From Phaeoceros laevis (Eukaryota; Anthocerotophyta; Anthocerotopsida; Notothyladales): a stretch of 38,861 bases of DNA. A model generated the notes under the pieces. That model had not been told where the DNA came from, ran no database searches, and saw only the letters and a list, made by a program, of their open reading frames with translations. Numbering within the stretch: position 1 is the first letter of the stretch; each line of letters starts with the position of its first letter. The stretch lies in assembly GCA_049999765.1 (NCBI GenBank), contig JBNGIQ010008712.1:1-38861 (forward strand). Reading direction: 5' to 3'. A program made the position numbers and the translations under genes. Shown here piece after piece: positions 9,704 to 22,000 of the stretch.

Positions 9704-10180
9704 GGCCTACGAATGCTATCCAATGCACAAGCCGCAAGCACACCAAACCGCACAATTGCTTACAGCCGCTGGCCCGCCAAGCACTGGCGCCCCTACTTTA
9801 TGCTCTCAGGAATGCATGCAGCCAAGATCGTTGCCGGAAACTTTCCAAAGGTTGTCAAAACTTCAGATCGGCCAATTGCATGCAATGCATGCCCTTGGCG
9901 GCCACAAACCCCCTCCTTTCCGGCAGATCCTTGAGTCTCCTCCGATCCACCGCAGCGCCAAAGCTTGGCCGTCACCCGGACGCGCAACCGCGAATAAGTT
10001 TCGAAATCGCCCTTCACGCTCCACAACCCGTGGCGTCCACTTGTACGCACCACAGATAGGTCACTTTCGCCGGCTCTCCGCCTACTGTTTGCGGGATGAA
10101 ACTATCTAACGAGATCACGCTCCGACCGTCCTTCTCCCGCTCCCAAGTGAGCCATTGAATCTTGTATTCTGTGCACCGGA
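9704..10180. other. retrotransposon 5' leader, non-coding
   Basis: Between the PBS and leader ORF B. The open frames here start only at non-ATG codons and match nothing I recognise. It presumably holds the untranslated leader and packaging signal. Confidence 0.4.
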
Positions 10181-10194
10181 TGGCTCTGATACCA
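10181..10194 (-). other. primer binding site for initiator tRNA-Met
   Basis: On the minus strand this reads TGGTATCAGAGCCA, the classic plant PBS complementary to the 3' end of initiator tRNA-Met. It lies two bases from the LTR end (TG...CA boundary at 10197), which fixes the element's orientation and the LTR edge. Confidence 0.92.
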
Positions 10195-10196
10195 AA

Positions 10197-10692
10197 TGCC
10201 AATACGTGCTAACAGCCCGTATTCCCTTAACCCGCGCTCCTACATGCAATTAAGCCCCAGGTAACGGATCAGGCACTAAGTAAGCGATGCCGTCCCATTC
10301 CGGCATCGACTTACCTCCTGACATTCCTGGCGGCTCTGCTTCCATACCAACTCAGATCCTGACACCGCGCGTACGCCATAGCCAGTACCCCGTGTCGGAC
10401 TCCCAAGATGGAAACAATATCTCTCTCTTCTCTCTGCAACCAAGCCGGGCATACATAGGCGTGGCGCCTACCGGCCCTGGACCCCAGCCTCGGGTCCCAG
10501 GCCCGGTATCCTAACCTAACTGCCGCGGCCGGCTAGGGCAAGTTCCCTAACCGGCCTCCAAAGCCTAACTCAACCGCGGGTCGCAGACAAACCTTGGTGC
10601 AAACCTAACCAAAATCCTAACTAAACAGCCGATGGAAACCGCCGTTTAGACCGTCTCTGCCGTTAACATGCCGGGCCACTTATTACGCCACA
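10197..10692 (-). repeat. 5' LTR of the Ty3/gypsy element (496 bp)
   Basis: The inner edge is set by the PBS two bases away. The outer edge is set by the match of its last 29 bases to the fragment at 1-29. It starts TG and ends CA on either strand, as LTRs do. I see no convincing TATA box. The outer (U3) part holds several CCTAAC-type motifs on the plus strand between about 10510 and 10625. Confidence 0.85.
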
Positions 10693-13072
10693 AGCTATAG
10701 AGTTAGTCAATAACAAAATCTTATGCTAACCCAAGAACCCTTCTTAATATAAATTTTTCCATGTATGCTAACAATGTTACCTCCATAGACCAAAATTTTT
10801 CCTACTTGGGTTATTTCCTGTTTTCTAGGTTTTTTTGAAATCCCAAGCACGTATAAAACACTCTCGCAACACTAGAAGCCCTTCAAGGAGAGTACCCGAG
10901 CACAAAACATAATCCAATTTCAAGAGTTGCTACAATCTCACAATGGACTAGTATAGTAGAGTTTGATGCTCAAGTTGGAATACATGTGATAGTGTCCTTA
11001 GATCGAGTCGGGGCCACGGCCTTCTTGCCGTCCGGTTGGTTAGTCGCCCAAACCGGTGACGCTTCATTCATTCATAGCCACAACAAGGAGGAGTGTACCA
11101 AATTGAATGACTTAGTTATCAACAATCTAGCGATGGCAGGGGGAACAATGGAACAATAGAAAAGTGTAAGGGAGGTAGTGAAAAAGCGATAAATCAAGAG
11201 TGAGAGCCACCATGAAGTGACTTTGGCCACAACGGGCTAAGGTGCAAAAAACAAGTATGGACAGCAACCAGATGGTCTCGAATGGAGTGATCCATTCATT
11301 GAATGGAATTCATCTGCTAGGACGAATTCCAATATATTGTCCTTTGCAACATAGCGCTCCTAATTAACCAGGAACTTGCAAAAGACTGCCGATCTAGGTG
11401 TCGTTTCTTGCTAAGACCGTGCTCCTCTCTGTTGCTGGCCAGAAGCGTCACCTGCGCTGGGCAGCCAAAATGCATTGAATGTTGAGTCTCAAATGGCCAC
11501 AAATCCTACATGATTCTCGGTCCAGAGAAAGTTGTTGGGCTTCAGTACTATAAACAATACTAAAGTAAGCTAATTAATTACCTTCTTTTAAAAGCAAACA
11601 ACCACCAAGGTGCCGGCGTGCTCGATTCCCATGCGGCATCGGCTAGCATGACCTTTTCCACTACTACTACAACTATTTAATTAGAGCAAAAACACTTAAC
11701 TAGACACCTTCTTCTTGCCAAAACATGGCTGGTAGTAAAATGGTTCAAATGATGAACATCTCATGTTATGACATGTGCACGTTCTCCACGACATACGTGT
11801 TGGTTCCAATTCTGTTGAGCTACTACAATATATAGGACATGAAATCTCATATGTTACATGTTGTCGAAGTCTCTCTTTCAAGATTCTTCTTCCGTGTATG
11901 TCCCTTTCAGACCCATTTTAAGCACATAGTAAAGTTTTTTCTTCTCTTATCTTCCAAGCATGGGTTTTCATGCAATGCTCCAACCACTAGTTATTGATAC
12001 TTCGAGTTCGTCACAATCGTCCTTTGTTTGTCGTCTAAAGTAGTGTACTCTTGTTTCCGGATCTGGTAAAGATTTCACTCTTGCACGGTTTAAACGTCAG
12101 GTTGTAAAGCTAGGCATAGGGTTGACATAAGTTCTTTTCTTTTTTTGGCCATTTCATTGTAAAGTTGTGGACTGTTTACTAAAAAAATTAATATAAATCC
12201 CCACGACAAGTGTGTGTTTGTCACTCTCTGGGCTTCCCAAACCGCTTCAGGTAACAGAATCAGGTTTACTGGCCGATTTACCGCCATATGGGAAGTGATA
12301 CTCTCCGCTTCCGGTGGACACTCCGGGTGTGTCCACCGGTGGCCGAAAGATGGATCCCTGAAGCAGACTTCCGGAGGAATTGGCAGGGAAGATCTTGTGT
12401 CTGTTGCCATGGCGGTATGCCGTGAGGTCCCAACTTCCCCAAGTGTGCCGCCGGTGCTACCTGCCGGGAAACGCTTGTAGCCGGTGATGTCCTCTACCCT
12501 CTTCGCGAGCAGTCTTCTTACTGGCGCGCGTGGAAAGTGCCGCTGCTCGCTTCATCCCGCACCCTGCGAGGGACCGCCCGTGGCGTCCTTGTGCTCCTGC
12601 TAATGGGCAGGTACGATTATTTCATTTGCAACCATTTCACCTAAGAAATTTCATGCACTGCCGCGCGTGTCGAAGGTAGTAGACAGGAAGCGAGTGGGGC
12701 TACGTCGTTGCAAGCTGCTGGTGGATTCCTTACAGCCTACAGTTTCGCAGTACTTGCGCGTTTCAAAAACGGTTCCAGTGAAGATTTTGCACTCAATCAA
12801 AATTTCTACCCATCAGGCTGGACATGCATTTGATGTCCTCGACTGTCCTGGATACGCCAGGAATGAATGGGTAGGCACTGAAATGCAAGCTCTCTAAGTG
12901 AATGGTAACAATATTGCTGACTCACCTACGGTCCCCCCAGTGTGGTCACTGTACAGTACAATTAAAGCAACAATTGCACACCATTTAACCCCTGCATACC
13001 TGCTCCACTTGGCTGAAGCATCCATGTTAGGTCCATGCCACACAATCATGGGCAACACTTTTATGCCAAGCA
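10693..13072. other. intergenic region between retrotransposon and sacsin gene
   Basis: About 2.4 kb. Positions 10700-12200 are AT-rich, with a short GC-rich island near 11005-11065, and without a supported gene. Positions 12220-12620 are GC-rich; a plus ORF at 12214-12480 (88 codons) and a second open frame to about 12640 match nothing I recognise. The part next to 13073 should contain the sacsin 3' UTR on the minus strand, but I see no clear AATAAA signal. Confidence 0.5.
12309..12337. repeat. perfect inverted repeat (11 bp arms, 7 nt loop)
   Basis: The left arm CCGGTGGACAC (12309-12319) and right arm GTGTCCACCGG (12327-12337) are exact reverse complements around TCCGGGT. It could form a stable hairpin in DNA or RNA. 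No T-run follows and no gene ends here. Confidence 0.7.
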
Positions 13073-16000
13073 TCAAGGCCGATATAAGCGCAGAACCTTC
13101 GCCACAGTAATCCGGCAGAATGGACACCTGCTCACTGCTGCAGCGCACCTGTTGCACAAGACATGACCACAAGGCACCACAGTTGTATCAACTTCGCCAC
13201 TCAAGCATACTCTACATGTCCATGCTGCCTTTGCCGCCTCCGCATCCTTGACAGCTGTATCTGCTCGCTCCTGCACCAGTATAACAAGCAAAGCAATGCA
13301 TGGGGGTTTAGCATCTTCTAGAGGTGACCCTCTGAAGTCCTGCACTACACACAGCGTAATTAGAAGAGGGAAAATACACCAACCTGTTCAGCAGACAGCG
13401 CTGTCTCTGCAGCACTCAGCTGTTCTTGCAACGTCATACTTCTCTCCATGAGTGAGAGCTGCTCAAGTCCTATAGGTACCCCTACAGCAGAGAGCATATC
13501 TTTCACTGCCTTGACTACTTCGGCAGCTGGCACAGGAGCAGTGGACTCCACACCCGAGCTTGCAACCTGCAGATTCCATGGCATGGAGTTAAAAGACAGA
13601 CGCAAGGAGCACATAATGATGAAGGCATCAGCAAAGCGGGATATCAGACCTTTACCTGGTCCAGGGAACCGTTTGAAGTGGCAGTTCTTCCTGCGTCGGT
13701 TCTCGGTCTTTCTGAATTTGCTGGTACCCACGATACAGAACCTGAGATAGGAGGCTCATGCCCGTCATTCAATTCCTTCACTGCGGATGTGCCTTTGAAT
13801 GAGAGGACATTCGATGAAAGTATTAGTTGAATCTCGCCTGGCCTCGTTTCCACCTGGAGCCTGTATAAAGCTTGCCCAGCTGATGCCCGTACATCGTCTA
13901 CAACTCGTCCGTACCTCAGGTTGGAGCTCCCATCCCCATCCGAACGCCATGCCACAATCTCTCCAGCGTGGAAAGGTCTTAAAGGATGGCACTGGACAAG
14001 GGCAGCATCTGCCGCAACTACTACCGTACCTGGCAACCCACTCTGTTGTGAAGAGCCTCTCTCTTCCCCTTGGTGAGAACCCAGCCTCAACAAACTCTTG
14101 ATACTTAGTTCTGAACCCAGAGGCGACCTCAAAAGGGCATTTATGGGGAGGCAGACTGGACTACCCAAGATGCGGCTGACAACCAGTGCCAGCAAATCTG
14201 ATAGATCCACATATTCTGGAGGCTCAGCTACAAGAACCCGACCTTTGGCCTTGTCCCAGTATTCGTAGACTCTGTGGCCTTCTACATCATTGGCCAAGCT
14301 GGGGACCACCTTTTTAGGAGACCTCCGAGTCACATCTACACGATTTGGCAGCATCAAGAAGCAAGTGTACAGGCGCCGGACAAACCAAAGCCCATCAGCA
14401 GCTACTTTGAGAGAATCTTCCACCTCCTTCATGGTCATCTGTCTCAATGTCGCCACTGCATCCACAGAGTCCTGAAACACTGCCCAAACTGCGGTTGCAA
14501 ACGATTGGCTACGCAGCTTTTCAGATACTGTTGAGAGATGAAACGACCCAATTGCATCCACTACCTCCAGCGACTTGTTTTCATCAAGCTCCTGCAAACA
14601 TCGTATGAATGTGTACTTAGTGAAAATCTTTGTGTGCAACAAAGGGCAGCCAGAAGCAGAGCAGGAACGGGCCAGCCACTGCCAAATTACCTCAATCACC
14701 ACATTTGAAAGCTTGCGCACGCCCAGCATAGCACACAGCTGTTCTGGAACGTTGGCGTGAACAAACCTAACTCTGGAGGAATCAATCTCACCAACCAAGC
14801 TTGCTCCCAAGGCATCTACATATACACAACCCCGAGCATGGACGAGTCTGGATCCATCATCAGGCACGACAGCACCTTCTGTTGGATCATTCATATGACT
14901 TCCACCTTTGAGCCTGGTACTATCATCACATATGAACTGTAAGATCCGCAAAACAGCCCGTAATTCATTTGGATTCAGGCGCTGATATCCACACGACTTT
15001 TGCAACTGCAAAAGAAGATTCCGCATACTCGCAAAAGTTGGGGCATCTTGCATTCCCAACAAGCTTAGAACTCTCACATATGGAAGATAGGTGCTTGGAA
15101 GCTCAAACACAAAGGGAGCAAGGTCCATCCCGAGCCGGGCGTATAGAGCGTTGGCTGCAGCAAGGCGGGTGCCATTGGCAACTGGAATAAAGTGCACTCC
15201 GACAAGAGCCTCCTTGTCTGCATTTTCAGCCAAGAGTGAACCATCCGCAGTAATTAACCTCAACGAGGACGTGAAAAAGACTCAACTTCACAACTTCACT
15301 GGCAACAATCTGGTACGAACAGCCACTTTAACGTTCAGCCTCACTATTGCGAGTAAGTTCAAAAGTACTCTAAGCATTCAACAAGCTTTGCAGTACTTAT
15401 CCATCTGCAACCAGACCAACTGGGAGGGAGATGTGCTGGAACCTGAAGTTGAAAGACCATCCCAAACGCTGGTAAGGTACTTCAGTACATCCGTGAAAGC
15501 ATCCTCTACAGACCTCATTCCTCTCACATTGGGCCAGCGAGCAAGAAGGTCCTCTCCTCCATGTTTCCCGACAACCTGAATAATTGGAAACCATAGAAAT
15601 ATCAACGCAATTGGCATACGTATATATTTGGCTGCTTGCAATCTCACTGATGCAAGTTCTGCTCAACGGCACATAGCTGCTTGCTCTTACTCTAACAGCA
15701 ACAAGACATTACGGCTACATCTTGTACCTGGAGATGCTTAAAAACAACCGAGAAAGGAGGGGGACTTCGTAGCTGCAGTAAGGTCCAGGAGAACTCTGGG
15801 GGTACAACTCCAGCCCTGGCAAGAATGGGTGCACAAGTCCATGCAAGAGGCCAATCCTTCAGAAGCACTGCTTCCTTGTATGACGCAAGAACTCTCTTGC
15901 CACCTGCTCCACCTGTGCTAGGGATTCCCTTCTCAGCTGGGACAAAAGCGATCTGACATAAAGGATTACAGAAGCTGCTACCATAAAGGGAGGCAAAGTT

Positions 16001-19000
16001 CCCCAGGATTGTTTCAACAAGCATCCCTGCAACATTCCAGACCTGCAGAGGCACTCCCACAGCGGCAGAAGATGGATCTGTTTCAAACACATCCAGATCC
16101 GCAACCTCTTCACACCCTTGTTTACCAAACTCCTCTACCTTCCTGGCGCACTCAAGCAGTAACTCAGCATCAGTGGCAGATCTTAGTCCTGCATCGCGCA
16201 AAATCTGAAGCCAGCCTCTTGTTGCAAACTGTCCTCCAGGAAACTTCTCCAACTCTGCCGCAAAAACTTGTTTGAGAAGTGCATTTTCAGGATCCAAAAG
16301 TTCCTGTGGAGAAAACAATCTGCTCTCATCTTCATTCTCCAGTCGTGACTCATTGGCAGTCCGGACAAACCTTGTCTCCTTCAGAACAGCAATAACAGCA
16401 GCCTCTTGCTTTAGAGTAGACCAGTTTGTAAAGAGAAACGAAAGTATAGCATCTTGCTCAGATATACTTAACCTTCCAAAGCTCGGCAATGCAAACCTTG
16501 CCATGACTTCATGATCCTGAAGCTCAGGGATTGCCAGGGCTTCATATAGTGACCCACCTTCTGAGATAGAACGGTACTGCAAACAGTGATCACTATCGGG
16601 TTGCATGAACGCTGTCTGTGGCACTACGCAGTGCACCTGTTGATCAACTGTAACGTAAGTCCCTTTCACTGTTCTATATATTGGAAGTAGCCTTAATAGA
16701 CTAAGTTCATCAGCAGTGAAAACTGGTCCTGCAGCAACACCTGATAGTGGACCAGCAGCAAATGTACTTGAGGCAAAAACCGAAAACAGACCCTCACATT
16801 CAGCTGGTGTCAGAGACATGTCTAGCGAAGGCAAGGAGTTTGCTCCCTTGAGAGCCAGCAATTTGGATGCCAAAATTTGACCTAACGATTGACCCCTAGT
16901 GTCAATGCAGCCCTGCAAAGCGTTGCAGTCCAAAAACTGTCGATCATAGACAGGCACTTCTAATCTCTTCAGCAAAGGCAGTAACCAAGGATGTTGCATC
17001 TCCATCTCATGAAAAGAGCGAGACCACTTCTCGACATCCATATTCAATTCTCTTGACATGTCCTCCCCCACAGTTGCACTCAAAGAATGGGTGGAGTCTG
17101 ATCCTTCAGATTTGGGTGGAACGAAAACAACCTGTCGGAAACCAACTCGAACGAGGACAGGGGTTCCAATATCACACGGTATGAGAGGCCACGGTGCAAA
17201 GGGGGCAAGGTCCTCTGATGAAGGATTCACATTCTCCCAAAGTAGACGTACCCACTCGGCCGATGGCCCACTGGAGAGTGAGTCAGAAGCAGGACTCCAA
17301 GGGACCCAGGGTCCTGCAATTGCGTTATTACCCCTCCCACTCCATTCCTTTGGCAATACAAGTCCCAAATTCGCTGCCAACACTGGTGGTGAAAATGGCC
17401 GCAATCTAAGAACATTCTGAAACACCTGGTTGTTGAACAGTTCCGCTAAATGAGGTCGATCCAGACACAAGGAGTGAACAAACTTTGCAGCCATGCTTGG
17501 TAGTAGCCTTTGCTGGTCCTTATTCCCCACCCAGAGCTCAGATTGCCCCAGCTTGGCCATTGCATTCCGAGCTGTGGGACACTGCAAACCCTTCAGTTCA
17601 GCAACTAGATTCCTATCTAAACTGGTATCTTCCATCCTTTCTTGGTTTGCCGAAGTCTCAGATAAGCCACCGCTACCTACTTCTCGGCTTAAATCTTCAA
17701 GCACCCCCCTGCCTATGTCAGCAATAGCTCTGCCAATGTCAGCAACCAAGCCAAAAGCATCCCCGCTAGTGTCCAAAACCCCTGGAAGACCACGTATATT
17801 TCCAAGATGCTCTGTTCTTTGTTGACGTGTTCTCAGACCAGTAGCACCCCATCGACCAGTTGTTTGGTCAAAAATGAGTGCCTGAGAAGAATTGTTCATG
17901 GATGAAGGGACAGAGAGAGTAGGAGCTGCTGAGCTGCTGTTCCTAGAGGTAGTTGCAAGATCGGTTCCAGAACCACCCTCCACTAACGAAACAGCCCCTG
18001 CATCTGTAGGGTTAATTAACCCTGTATCAACAGGCTCCTGCACCTGGACATCTGCACAACAATACTCCAAAAGGTCCACTTGTGTAGTGATAGACTGGAC
18101 TGCAGCAGCCACCTGAGGAGTCCTGAGGAGGCTCCTAAGCATTTTAGGTGTCAACTCTTTGACAACCACTCCAGCTGTTTCAATCTCTTTTGTGAGCTCC
18201 CAAGGTACAGCAAATACTTTGTAATGCGCCTTGAGAAAATCGCAAACCGCTATTGGAGGTGCAATACCCTGTTGTTCTGCTCCCGGAGGAGCAAGAAACA
18301 TGCCTTCCGAAGCCTTGATCATGACGCCACCATGCAACTTCCACATAGGCAAATCCACAAGGCGTATGTACATGGGCCTAATCAACCAGTCCACAAGTCC
18401 CTGCCTCTCAGTCCGCCCAAATTCCATGAGGCTTACGCTACTTCCAGAATCCGGCAACTCAGATAGCAAAGATGTAGATTTCGGCCAAAGAGCATAAGCA
18501 CGTTCTGGTGGGACACCATATGTCCCATCTAATCCTCTACCAATAGGTGGGTCTGCATGAGACGTAGTTGGATCTTGTGAAACACGCTGCAGCTCGAGCA
18601 ACAGCTCCATATATGAGTCTCGAACACATGCCAGCAGCTCTTTATTCCAAGCAGCTCGAAGTAGCTCAGAAGAAGAGCTAGTACCACCTCCTGGTACTTG
18701 ATCTGGATTGGACGCATGGCGAAACAAGTGGCGTACACCACTATGGGAAACCATAAAATGCCCCAAAATTGTGACAGGCACCTTGAAGGGAATCGATAAT
18801 GGTAAAGGTGATAGAATGTAGCTCTCAGAAGGCAACTTTGGGACTATCCCATTTCGTGAAATATGTGCAGCCACACCAGCAATGGGCGTAAGGTTGTACG
18901 ACAGATACTTTCTGCACCAAAAGGAAAAAGCTTGTTACAAAAACAGTGACAGGGCAATCACACTTCAGCTTTCAGTGAAATAGAGAGACCTGTCCAAAGC

Positions 19001-22000
19001 CATATCACGCGTATGTCCAGACCCCAGGCTCTGCACAATAAGCCACTTGTCCACTGTCTGATTCCCATCCTCAGTCAGCAATATGTCAATAGTGTGAACT
19101 TTTGATGGTAAATTATAGCTTCCGAACAGGCTGGATAGTTGGAATTTCCGCCATTTTTTCTCTTGGAAAGGATGTCGCAGACTAGCACGTGCAGGATCCA
19201 CTCGCACAGAGAACAGGCTGTGAGGAACACTTTCACCTTCTTCCCAGGCTGCCACAGAAACCTACAGAATGGAAAAACATACTCAGCCTGATAGATACGT
19301 ATTTGCCCACGCGACCAGAAAATCAACTATAGGTACCCTTACATCTTCAACGCTGCTCAAGAATAATAGTACAGATGATGCATGGAACTTGAACTTATTG
19401 AGTATTTGAGCAACTTCTCTGTCTCCATACTCCACTGCCCTGATGTGGCTCTCCGCAGCTTGCTGTGCTGTACGTAGTGGCAATCGTATAATCGTAGAAT
19501 CCATCCATGACCATGAGGCCTGGCTTGCTCGTAGTGGACGAAATTGATCCATAAAGCGCTGAGGAAGATCCGTTCCTTTTGAGCAAAAGCAAACACAACA
19601 TTGGCATCAGTATCACAGCTTGACAAAGCCAAGTCAGTTGATTCCCCACAAATAGTCAACTGCACAGGATATATCCGAACACCTTTGAGAGAATATGCCT
19701 TGCCAACTGGGCTTCCTGTCGGAGCTGCTCTTCCTTCAGCCAGCGATGCAGCAAGGATAAGACCAGATGGATCAAACAGGTAGAGGCATCCGCCAGAAAC
19801 AATAAATGGTAGATCTGTCACATTGTAAGCACTTAGAAAACCACTTCCATAATGGCAAACATGCCCGCGTAGCTTTGGTGGAGGGGAGTTTTGCAGGATG
19901 CAGATTTCTTCGGTATTCAAAAGTGCTCCTTCCAACACAACAGTCAATGCAGGCCCTTGAAATTGTCCTGAAAATAGAGTGTAATCGTTTGCAAAAAAGA
20001 ATGATCAGCATCACAATAAGCTTGGGAACTTGGGACTTGTTAAATGCCACAAGAAGACTATTTGACAAACTCACCTAAATTAGGTTGCAGAAGAGACTGC
20101 CGGGGATGCTCCCTTTTATCATAAAGAACATGCACCTTCTGCACTTTGCAGCAATCTGCAATCTCTAACAAGTCAAACAGCAAGAGATCCTCATCCCCAA
20201 ATGATGATATAATATCATCGATCATCCCCGCTTCCAGGCAGGGTAAGTTGCTAGTCATCTCCTGATCCACAAGGGACAGGTACCTCAGAGACTTCGCACC
20301 TAGACGCTCAGCTAATTCATTTTCTATTTCTGGATGAACTAAACGCCTCATTCCAGCCAGCCCAGAGACACTCTTTGCCAGCCAAGGAGCGTCATTGTAA
20401 ACAAGATCTTTAGACGGAATCAGAACACCAGAGGAGTCTGGGATAAGTATCGTACCCACATAATACTTCCCTGAAACAGTGGCCTGTGGAGGTAATACCT
20501 CAACAAGGGCTTCAAGCACACGGAAACAGAATGTCAGCTGTTCTGAGGAAACACTACGACCTTTGGCATCATCAGCTATACGAGCAAGGACTCGAGCATA
20601 ATCAGAAGCTTCAAAAGCCTCCCGAACACCCAACTTATTGAGAAGCTTTCTGAATTCCACAATCTGGGAAGGCACAACATGCAAGTAAGGGTGAAAATGT
20701 GCTGGAGAGTCAAAAGCCAACTCCGTCGGTGACACGAAACTATCTCCCACCCAAACCCAGTTGACCCCTTCTAGCATAGGCTGCAAAATAGTCAAATCAT
20801 CTGTATCCACGAGTTCTTGCAGATGCTTGTATATCACTGGTATCTCGTTTGACAACTTGGCATTAAACTCCGTTTCCTCTATTTCAAAATTTCCAGCTGA
20901 CCTGCTGACCCATTGTGCATGATATCTTGACACCTCAACCAATTGTTCTGCAAGAACAGCAACATTTGGACGTTGGGTCCAGCCAAGCATCAAAGGAAGT
21001 GTCCGGGAATGGCACTCTCCATCCAATATTTGCATAGATGCAGAAACAAGCCACATTTGAGCTTTAGGCCGCACAGCTTTTGGGGCAGCCACAGGGGCAT
21101 GCCTTTGAGAAGGCCATGGGAGCTTTGAATCTGGAGGGTCAACAAAGACTGGACACCAGCTAATGTTCATAAGTTGCTGCCAGAACAAGCTGTCAGAGTC
21201 ATCAGGATTGTTAGCAACCAGGACTTGATGTGTTGTCAACAGTTCCGATTTCCTTTCTGCATGAACCAGTGGAACAATTGCCGTGGACGATGTTGGAACA
21301 GTAGAATCTACCAGGTCGAGCTCAACAAGACCTGTGTTAACGGATTTTGTCACCGGGGATGACCTTGTTGACTCAGTATGTAATGCAAGTCCTTTCTCCT
21401 TAGCTAATTCAAGATCGTCCAAATGGGTAAGCAAAGCTAAGGCTCTTGTTCGAGCTTCATGCTTATCTGAAGTGCTGATCATAGCCACTGATCTGGCACT
21501 ATCCAAAAGTCCCTTTCTCCCTAGTGACCTTCTTAGACCTAATTTGACAAGGATATCAAGAATAGAGTCGTCCACAAATTGACCGGATGGGAAAAAAGCC
21601 TGCTTATTAAGCAGAGTTTGCAGCTCCGGAACACGAGGATCGTACAATCTGCACCATCCATAAAACAAGGTGTCATCCATGAGCTGGATTCAATTTAGAT
21701 CACTTAGTTGCTGAGAACTTGACTAAAAAAAAGTAGATAAAACCAGTTCCAATTAGAGCACACAAGATCAAGCAAGCGAAAAAACCAACATATAGACACG
21801 TGGCGTGATGTCTCACCGTTCAGGAGCCTCAATGGCACCAATGGACGTTGGAACAAATGGCAGCTGGGCAACAGAACTCTGAAAAGATGAATCTTCCTTC
21901 GTTAGTGTGGAAAGGTCCTTCAGTACTTCAAGCATGGCCCGGGCACGAATTTCCCCAGGGATTTGCAGAATGTTTGGAAACATATGCTCCTGATAAAACT

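Larger units (their letters stand above)
1..10692 (-). mobile_element. Ty3/gypsy LTR retrotransposon, nearly complete, 3' LTR cut by window start
   Basis: The element reads right to left: 5' LTR (10197-10692), PBS (10181-10194), leader, gag, protease, reverse transcriptase, RNase H, integrase, 3' non-coding region, then the last 29 bases of the other LTR at 1-29. Integrase lying after RNase H is the Ty3/gypsy order. The integrase tail has a GPY/F motif but I see no chromodomain, so it is not a typical chromovirus. Gag, protease and pol sit in three successive frames and the integrase is broken by a further shift. The copy is therefore probably a decayed, non-autonomous element. The 29 bases visible in both LTRs differ at two positions. 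The target-site duplication cannot be checked because the left end lies outside the window; the five bases after the right LTR are AGCTA. Confidence 0.93.

Noticed and set aside
12214-12640. GC-rich plus-strand open frames, considered as a first coding exon
   Set aside because: The ORF at 12214-12480 matches nothing known; the other frame lacks an ATG and no downstream exon could be found.
12894-13172. Minus ORF of 92 codons over the sacsin 3' end
   Set aside because: It is another frame of the RING exon, whose Cys/His pattern is clear in the accepted frame.
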